A stretch of 11,039 bases of DNA from an uncultured Planctomycetaceae bacterium. GTDB lineage: Bacteria; Planctomycetota; Planctomycetia; Pirellulales; Pirellulaceae. Positions 6,501-11,039 of the stretch are shown here, piece after piece. Every line of letters starts with the position of its first letter. Position 1 is the first letter of the stretch. The notes under the pieces were generated by a model. The model worked only from the letters and a program-made list of their open reading frames with translations. It had not been told where the DNA came from and did no database searches. The position numbers were made by a program, and so were the translations under genes. The stretch lies in NCBI GenBank assembly GCA_903927685.1, contig CAIYOB010000651.1, forward strand, positions 1 to 11,039, read 5' to 3'.

Positions 6501-6786
6501 GCAGGCCCGGAAAAAGATCGCCGCAGAGCTACCCGATCTGGTCGTACGGGAGCGACGAATGCGAGAGGCGGCTGAGGAAGACACCTTCAGCGGTGAATTG
6601 AGGCGTGCCATTCATGGCGGCGATCGGGACCTGGTTTCCCTGGCGGATCTTGTCGGAACGACACCGGTTCATCTGTCCGAGTTTCTCGCCGGGGACCGCA
6701 CCCTGCGTTCGGATGTGCTCGATCGGCTCGTCTCAGCTCTCGGAGCACGGCTGGTTGTGTCAGGCAGCGAATCAGGCTCACCGTAG
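6448..6786 (+). CDS. Helix-turn-helix antitoxin of a toxin-antitoxin-like pair
   Basis: A 112-residue protein with a clear ribosome binding site (GAGGAA, five bases ahead of ATG 6448). The N-terminal half is a charged helix typical of this family (LAPDHLARLEQARKKIAAEL, then PDLVVRERRMREAAEE). The C-terminal half reads like an XRE-type helix-turn-helix: LVSLADLVGTTPVHLSEFL, then AGDRTLRSDVLDRLVSALG at about residues 54-97. In the cassettes I remember, this protein follows the toxin directly, binds its own promoter and neutralises the partner. Here the partner is truncated, so this would be a solitary antitoxin or a free regulator. The gene is complete, with no frameshift, and ends at TAG 6784-6786. 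A natural target would be the promoter at 6114-6142. Confidence 0.72.
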   Translation: MTSPSRRGLAPDHLARLEQARKKIAAELPDLVVRERRMREAAEEDTFSGELRRAIHGGDRDLVSLADLVGTTPVHLSEFLAGDRTLRSDVLDRLVSALGARLVVSGSESGSP

Positions 6787-7178
6787 CACGCCCCCGACTG
6801 ACGGCGCAACGTCGACTGGACCGCCGTGGCATCCAGCGTCCGTGCTCAGGTGGATGTGACCTGTGCGAGCAAGGACCAGCGAACGTCAGTTTGCTCGGCT
6901 TGGGCCCAGGCTCGTTTCCGATGTGCCTGGCTGCCGCCCAGCCGCGATCCGGCAGGTAATGCCCCCATTTCGCCCGCGCGACACTAGGCAGCCGGCCTTG
7001 GACTGGCCACACGATCGCCGCCAAGATGTCTGGTTATGAGCGTTCGGCGCTGAACCCTGGCAGTTTTGTGGGGGCCTAGCGCGGATTGGAGAGGCGGAAC
7101 GTCATTGCCAGGTTAATGTCTTACGCTCACACGTCTTGGCCAGCTCGGCAGCGGAGTAGCTCCTGTATGCGGCAGCCC
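6787..7178. other. Non-coding spacer with repeat array between antitoxin and DUF4272 genes
   Basis: No gene is supported on either strand in this 392-base gap. Its middle (6911-7075) belongs to the degenerate repeat family listed separately. The remainder shows no promoter, terminator or coding pattern that I can defend. Confidence 0.55.
6911..7075. repeat. Degenerate repeat array, left copy (about 1.6 units)
   Basis: Contains, in order, CCGATGTGCCTGG, CCGCGATCCGGCAGGT (6942-6957), AGGCAGCCGGCC (6986-6997), CCACACGATCGCC (7007-7019), a GATGTCTGG and GAGCGTTCGG stretch, then a worn copy of the GATCCGGCAGG module at 7052-7063. The last three of those modules (bar the worn end) reappear exactly or nearly so at 8637-8873 on the other side of the DUF4272 gene. 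Unit length is about 106 bases here. No coding frame is conserved between copies, which favours a non-coding element. Confidence 0.6.
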
Positions 7179-8444
7179 CTACGTCGGCGTATCCACCCTC
7201 GAATACACCTCATCATCCCCGCACAGCCAGTTCACCGCGCGATGCCGCTCCTCCACGACCAGCATGCACGGTAACAACACCTGCTGGGGCGCATTCCCCA
7301 CCGCATGCTCCCCGATCGCCAAATCCCCTTCCGCAAACCGCACCCCATCCAGCGGCAACTTCCCGAACCACGCCTCCTGCGACGTATCCTCGAAATCCCG
7401 CACCCGCATCCCTGGCCGCAATCGCTGCTCACGCAAACGCCAGTGAATCCCCAGGATCTGCCGCGAGAGTGTCTCGACCTCGTCGCCTGGCCGCAGCCCA
7501 GGATTGGCCAGGAACTCCGGCGCAGTGTCCACCGAATCCAACCCGAGCACTGTCCAGAGCGTGCTGACGTCCGCCTCCCGGTCGTACGGCGGCAACTCGA
7601 ACGCTCCCAACGCCCACGCCAGGACCGCCGCCCCCTCGATCAGCCACTCCGCATCTATCGCTTCCTGCTGATCCAGCATCCCCACCGGCCGCTGCAGCAG
7701 CCGCCACTCATCCGGCTCCAACTCCTCGCCGATCCCGACGGCGTTCACCCACTCCAGAAACTCCGTGCGGGCCCGCTCCAACTCCTCGCGCACGTCATTC
7801 CCCCGCTCCAGCATGGCCCGCCATGCCACCGCCCCCAAACACAGCGCCCGTCGTGCCACGCGTTCGGATGTCGGCGATGGCGGGTTCGGCATCGTTCCGC
7901 CTTGGTAGCGATACAGCGATGACGGCGGCGGAGCTTTCCTGTAAATCTGCGGCATGACCGCCTGTGGATCGGGATCTAGTTTCGCATGCACCAGCACCCG
8001 GCCCGCCGCATCGCGCAACCCGGATGGACTGAAGGTCGCCCCATCCAAGTGCTTGGCCACTGCGTAGACAAACTCTAGCCGCTCATCCGTCACGTCCAGA
8101 TCCAAAGGCGGTTGCGGCTGTGGATGCACCGTGATGGCAAAGCGGAACGACTGGACCAGCAGCATGATCCGTTCGCTGTTCTCGTTCTCCGGAAACCTCG
8201 CCAAGTACTCCTGCATGCCCTGCATCTGCCTAGTGAACTCCGGCCCGGAGTAATACTCCCGATCATGCGAGAACCAGACGGTCGCCTTCCGCCGCCGCCA
8301 GCCTCTCCGCAGGGCAATCGCAATGGTGCTCCAATTCTCCTCCGTTCCCGTAACCACCAGCCCCGGTGCCATCTCCCGCAATACCCGCAGCACCCCAGCC
8401 GGATCAATCCTGTGCGAGTAAATAACCAACGGTTCCGCCGCCAT
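7179..8444 (-). CDS. DUF4272 domain protein
   Basis: A 421-residue cytoplasmic protein without signal peptide. The C-terminal half from about residue 195 matches my recollection of DUF4272: ERVARRALCLGAVAWRAMLE, an FLEWVNAVGI segment, a DEWRLLQ helix, and the hallmark EWLIEGAAVLAWALGAFELP. A tail follows with HWRLREQ and a beta-rich end (VLLPCMLVVEERHRAVNWLC). The N-terminal 190 residues (LVIYSHRIDPAGVLRVLREM; ITVHP; a basic GWRRRKA run near residue 50) are a separate alpha/beta-looking region I cannot name. Function unknown; no catalytic motif is evident. The start was set at ATG 8444 because AGGTGGAG precedes it; GTG 8459 would add five residues and lies inside that site. The gene stands alone and opposite to all other genes, between two arrays of the same repeat, which may mark insertion or rearrangement. 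Confidence 0.75.
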   Translation of the reverse strand: MAAEPLVIYSHRIDPAGVLRVLREMAPGLVVTGTEENWSTIAIALRRGWRRRKATVWFSHDREYYSGPEFTRQMQGMQEYLARFPENENSERIMLLVQSFRFAITVHPQPQPPLDLDVTDERLEFVYAVAKHLDGATFSPSGLRDAAGRVLVHAKLDPDPQAVMPQIYRKAPPPSSLYRYQGGTMPNPPSPTSERVARRALCLGAVAWRAMLERGNDVREELERARTEFLEWVNAVGIGEELEPDEWRLLQRPVGMLDQQEAIDAEWLIEGAAVLAWALGAFELPPYDREADVSTLWTVLGLDSVDTAPEFLANPGLRPGDEVETLSRQILGIHWRLREQRLRPGMRVRDFEDTSQEAWFGKLPLDGVRFAEGDLAIGEHAVGNAPQQVLLPCMLVVEERHRAVNWLCGDDEVYSRVDTPT

Positions 8445-8453
8445 CGAGCAATT

Positions 8454-8461
8454 CTCCACCT
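8454..8461 (-). promoter_or_regulatory. Ribosome binding site of the DUF4272 gene
   Basis: On the minus strand AGGTGGAG lies nine bases ahead of ATG 8444. It overlaps the alternative GTG start at 8459-8457, which is therefore less likely. Confidence 0.6.
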
Positions 8462-8636
8462 GCGCGAGATATCACCCATCGCCCTGGAATCCACGTTACC
8501 ACACCCCGCCTGCAACGCCCAGCCGAGGCCCGTCGAGTGCGTACGCCTCCGGATGAGCCACGTCTTTGGCGCGCGGCCAAAACGGGATTCGATCCGTCGT
8601 GACATGACCACGGAGACGACGCTGACGCCTGGCCAC

Positions 8637-8873
8637 GATCCGGCGGGTGCTACCCCCCGTCGCCGCCCACGCGGCCCAGGCGACCGGTTCCACACGATCG
8701 CCCCCGACGTGTCTGGCCGGTAACGCTCGGTCGCAATCCGGCATGTGCTGGAGGACGTCACGCATCCCCAGGCAGCCGGCCAGCCACAGGTTCGCCGCCG
8801 ACATGCCCGGCTGTGAGCGTAGCTCCTGACCGCGATCCGGCAGGTGATGGGCACATCGCCACCCACGGGGGCC
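8637..8873. repeat. Degenerate repeat array, right copy (about 2.5 units)
   Basis: The same modules as on the left recur in the same orientation. GATCCGGCGGGT (8637), AATCCGGCATGT (8735) and CCGCGATCCGGCAGGT (8830-8845) are spaced 98 and 99 bases apart. CCACACGATCGCC (8690-8702) and its variant CCACAGGTTCGCC (8784-8796) are 94 apart. AGGCAGCCGGCC (8770-8781) is identical to the left array. The units are worn, and worn copies may start a little further left, near 8605. Confidence 0.65.
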
Positions 8874-9227
8874 AGTCTCGCAAGGGCCGTGTTGATGGTC
8901 GAATTCCCGGCTCTGCGAGGGCAGTCAAGCATTTTCGAGCCGCATTCCCCTCTTTTATTGAGCACCCGCGCGACTTTCCCCGCGATCGTGGCCATCGGGC
9001 AAAGGTTCCCGGAAAGGAACTCCTACAGGCGACGGCACTGGTTGCCACCTTACCTACCGAGGACTCCGAAACCTCTCGCGAAATGATGGCGTGCAGGCTG
9101 CCGAACCACCTATTGTGATCGCCGGAAAAGGGATTGGCGGCCCGCCTGAGGTACACCGCCTTGTCAGGGAGTAGAATGATACGATAAGCCAAGCCAGTGT
9201 GTTGCGGGGCTGATGGCGTGTTGTGCT
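8874..9227. other. Non-coding stretch between the repeat array and the transposase relic
   Basis: Frames of up to about 100 codons exist here on both strands, but none has a plausible start with a ribosome binding site or a recognisable motif. A weak promoter-like pair, TTGTCA at 9161-9166 and GATAAG at 9183-9188 with 16 bases between, points right, yet no credible gene follows it. Confidence 0.45.
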
Positions 9228-9326
9228 TTGCTCGTGCTCTTGCCGGCCCACGGCGAAGTACGGATCGAGTCCCACCGCTGCGACGCCGCGCACGATCTCT
9301 TCGCTGTAGTAGCCGCTAACAGACGC
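9228..9326 (-). pseudogene. Transposase relic (DDE type, IS1182-like)
   Basis: On the minus strand 33 codons read SVSGYYSEEIVRGV, then GLDPYFAVGRQEHEQ. In IS1182-type and related DDE transposases a segment of the form AD-x-GYYSEEN, about 10 residues, then GIDPYIAxGRQKH surrounds the second catalytic Asp. Here the usual AD before GY is replaced by SVS, so the catalytic Asp is gone. A TGA stands just upstream (9327-9329) and the similarity stops after EHEQ. No terminal inverted repeats are visible near it. It is a fragment, not a live element. Confidence 0.6.
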
Positions 9327-9670
9327 TCAACTTACGTGAGCCTCCCGAGCGGGCTTCGGGTGGTGCACACCGACGCAGATTCTTCCAAGCTCTTGCGCGC
9401 AAAGATCTGACAGCCCTCGGGCACTTCCGCCTCAGCCCGGAAGCGATCGGCTGGGGCATCTCGCCGCAGTTTGGCCGACTACCGTTGCTCGCTTGGGTGT
9501 AGTTGTTGCGACACCGGCTGGAGGTGACCCAACCGCGCAACGGGATGTGCCAAAAGTGCACAGGTCGCGCCCACCCATGCCACAAACCGCGATTTGCGCA
9601 GCGGGCATGTCTAAATAGACCCAAAGATCTACGCTTTAGTGTTTTGCCTGTTCTTTTTCAGCGCTCACCC
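9327..9670. other. Non-coding or eroded stretch before the lipoprotein promoter
   Basis: No defensible gene. Two overlapping stop-free stretches at about 9335-9500 look mildly protein-like, one on each strand: plus with HFRLSPEAIGWGIS, ending at a TAG at about 9500, and minus with RFRAEAEVPEGCQIFARK, ending in LGRLT beside the transposase relic. Only one can be real and neither matches a family I can name. Confidence 0.35.
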
Positions 9671-9676
9671 TATAAT
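9671..9676 (+). promoter_or_regulatory. TATAAT box upstream of the lipoprotein gene
   Basis: A perfect -10 hexamer 77 bases before ATG 9753. The -35 side is poor: TTGCCT at 9644-9649 would leave 21 bases, and nothing better lies at 17. It may need an activator or use the T-rich run just upstream. Confidence 0.45.
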
Positions 9677-9701
9677 CTGTCGCCCTTCAATACGACCAGT
9701 T

Positions 9702-9716
9702 CGCTCGTTGCGAGCG
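9702..9716 (+). repeat. Small hairpin in the lipoprotein leader
   Basis: CGCTCG-TTG-CGAGCG is a perfect six-base stem with a three-base loop, 26 bases after the -10 box and 36 before the start codon. It would sit in the 5' untranslated region. A role in message stability or regulation is speculative. Confidence 0.35.
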
Positions 9717-9752
9717 GACGATATCCGACCAACTTTAATTGGAACCTTCCCT

Positions 9753-11039
9753 ATGCAGCGCGGGCGAAACGGACAGGCAATGGTTTGGGGTTGTCTCTTT
9801 CTTGGCGTTGTCGTTGCTGGGTGCGGCCGCCAGCCTGATGTGGGAGAAGAAGCCGGGACCAACCTAATGACGCCGGGAAAGCCTTCCCCTGCAGCGGCAG
9901 CGGCTTCATCGGCAGCGGCTTCATCGCCCTCAGAGACGAAGCCAACCGAGGCCGCAAGCACCGGCAAGCCAGCGGAACGGACCGAAACCGATTCGACGGC
10001 GGCGAAGCCTTCGGTCGGGCCATCGCCAGACCTCGCTGCCCCGCCGAAGCCGATGGTCGAGCAGGCGCCGCCCCCTCCTGCGCCGCCGAAGCCGGTGGAA
10101 CCTGCCGATGCCCGGCAACTGGTCGGCGTGCTCGACTTGCAGAAACTACCCGCGCCGGAGGGCTCCGCCGTGGGCGAAATGTCGCCCACGAAGCTGCAAG
10201 TCAGTGCGCCAGTCTCCGTCTTCGCCGCGGTCAGTTTCTACCGCGGCAAATTGGAGCAACTCGGCTGGAAACGAACAGGCCCAGAAACGGCCGAGGAGGT
10301 AACCGATTCGTTCGCGCAAGTGAGCTTCGGCAAGGACGGCTATCTTCTGATGCTGACCGTGCTGTCGGGCGGCGTCAAGGAATCCAGCGTGACGATCGAG
10401 CACCTGGGGAATTTCGATGCCCGAACCCTCCCCCGGCTTGATGGCGCGGAAGACCAGTACAGCACTCAGTCGAGTTCACTCTATTTCGCCCGCAGCAAAG
10501 TCGACGAGGCGACCGCCACCTTGCGGCAGTTGATGAAGTCGCGCGGATGGCAAGAGTACGATCGGAGTGGTAGTCAAGCAGCAGACGGTGGCGAGGCGAG
10601 CGATTTGCTGTTCCGCAAGAAGGCATGCAGTGTTCGCGTGTTTATCAACAAGCCGGCGGGGGAGCCGGACAAGGTCGCCGTTCAAGGCAGCGTGGCGATG
10701 CTCGAACACGACTTGCCCGCGCCGGAGGACGCCCAAAACGTCCAGATCGAGGACTCGCGGTGGATGCTCACCTGCGAGGTTCCTCGCGACATTGTCGGCA
10801 CGGCGCAGTACTACCGTCAGGCGATGCCGGGCATCGGCTTTCCATCCCAGCCGCATGAGTCGCCTGCGGAAAAATCGCTGTCGCTCTCGTTCGAAGCGGA
10901 CGACCATGACCTGGTCATCGTCAGCCTCAAAGCTTCGGGCGATCAGGTCACGCAAGTGAAGTTGGAAGGTTACTCGGCCGCTTTCCGCGCGGCGATGAAG
11001 AAGGAGGCCGCCGCCGCTCAGGCAAAGCAGGAAGCCGAA
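9753..11039 (+). CDS. Lipoprotein with Pro/Ala linker and three tandem unknown domains (partial)
   Basis: The gene runs off the right edge after 429 codons with no stop. ATG 9753 opens a lipoprotein signal: basic start (RGR), hydrophobic VWGCLFLGVVVAGC, with a good lipobox VAGC and lipidated Cys24. Residues about 38-125 are a low-complexity linker of Ala, Ser, Pro, Lys and Glu (PPPPAPPKP), which would span the periplasm or reach from the membrane. After it come three related units at about residues 132-228, 229-326 and 327-412. Each has an amphipathic helix ending in GW or GF (KLEQLGW with Trp172, LMKSRGW with Trp266, AMPGIGF with Phe363), followed by a charged loop and two or three strands. 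The first two units end in D-x-x-x-LP or HDLP. An Ala/Lys-rich helix (AAMKKEAAAAQAKQEAE) follows at the edge. I recognise no family. The ribosome binding site is weak (GGAA). Only one start fits the lipobox. Confidence 0.75.
   Translation, partial: MQRGRNGQAMVWGCLFLGVVVAGCGRQPDVGEEAGTNLMTPGKPSPAAAAASSAAASSPSETKPTEAASTGKPAERTETDSTAAKPSVGPSPDLAAPPKPMVEQAPPPPAPPKPVEPADARQLVGVLDLQKLPAPEGSAVGEMSPTKLQVSAPVSVFAAVSFYRGKLEQLGWKRTGPETAEEVTDSFAQVSFGKDGYLLMLTVLSGGVKESSVTIEHLGNFDARTLPRLDGAEDQYSTQSSSLYFARSKVDEATATLRQLMKSRGWQEYDRSGSQAADGGEASDLLFRKKACSVRVFINKPAGEPDKVAVQGSVAMLEHDLPAPEDAQNVQIEDSRWMLTCEVPRDIVGTAQYYRQAMPGIGFPSQPHESPAEKSLSLSFEADDHDLVIVSLKASGDQVTQVKLEGYSAAFRAAMKKEAAAAQAKQEAE

Noticed and set aside
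6911..8873. Integron-like gene cassette with attC sites around the DUF4272 gene
   Set aside because: The flanking repeats have a suitable length and a single gene between them, but I see no GTTRRRY/RYYYAAC core sites or long imperfect inverted repeat, and the arrays hold multiple tandem units.
8637..8873. CRISPR array
   Set aside because: Units are about 95-100 bases, degenerate throughout and without the alternation of identical short repeats and unique spacers.
8090..8995. 301-codon minus-strand frame across the right repeat array and the DUF4272 N-terminus
   Set aside because: Composition is extremely Arg/Trp/Cys-rich, it overlaps the well-supported DUF4272 frame, and the repeat units it crosses do not conserve the frame.
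9213..9410. Small plus-strand protein starting MACCALLVLLPA, signal-peptide-like, behind a weak TTGTCA/GATAAG pair
   Set aside because: The hydrophobic stretch is the antisense of the transposase relic (GRQEHEQ region), no ribosome binding site precedes it and nothing is recognisable downstream.

Overview
The window looks like chromosomal DNA of a planctomycete, probably a Pirellulales-type organism. It is GC-rich and loosely packed. It carries families typical of that group: a secreted cytochrome tail of HzsA-related type, a Tat-tagged enolase-superfamily protein, a secreted SGNH-like hydrolase, a glycosidase fused to a formylglycine-generating-enzyme (FGE) fold, a DUF4272 protein, and an HTH antitoxin of a type I know from planctomycetes. 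The assignment rests on remembered family distribution; there is no rRNA or marker gene here.

Left part (1-5796) is a plus-strand run of exported proteins: the last 77 codons of a c-type-heme protein (3-236), an SGNH-like hydrolase (368-1540), a Tat-exported enolase-superfamily protein (1755-2957), and a 917-residue two-module protein (3043-5796) with a TIM-barrel glycosidase-like core and a C-terminal FGE fold that lacks the catalytic cysteine pair. A plausible joint role is extracytoplasmic breakdown of an acylated, acidic polysaccharide: esterase, glycosidase, then acid-sugar dehydratase or racemase. No substrate can be read from the sequence. The two spacers before the SGNH and enolase genes each hold a short relic of another secreted-protein family: a sialidase-like fragment on minus (262-348) and an RFMDW-type fragment on plus (1548-1634).

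Middle part (5797-6786): a 482-base spacer with hairpins, a 14-bp palindrome and a good sigma70-type promoter, then a toxin-antitoxin-like pair. The toxin gene has apparently lost its 3' half by a deletion that ends at the ribosome binding site of the intact antitoxin gene.

Right part (6787-11039): a minus-strand DUF4272 gene (7179-8444) is flanked on both sides by degenerate repeats of about 95-106 bp, in the same orientation and with the same module order. Beyond them is nearly 900 bases of non-coding DNA with a minus-strand transposase relic (9228-9326) and a promoter-like site. The window ends inside a lipoprotein gene (9753 to the edge) that has a Pro/Ala-rich linker and three tandem copies of a domain I cannot name.

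The strongest leads are the glycosidase-FGE fusion, the toxin deletion that leaves a solitary antitoxin, the repeat family around the DUF4272 gene, and the triple-repeat lipoprotein.
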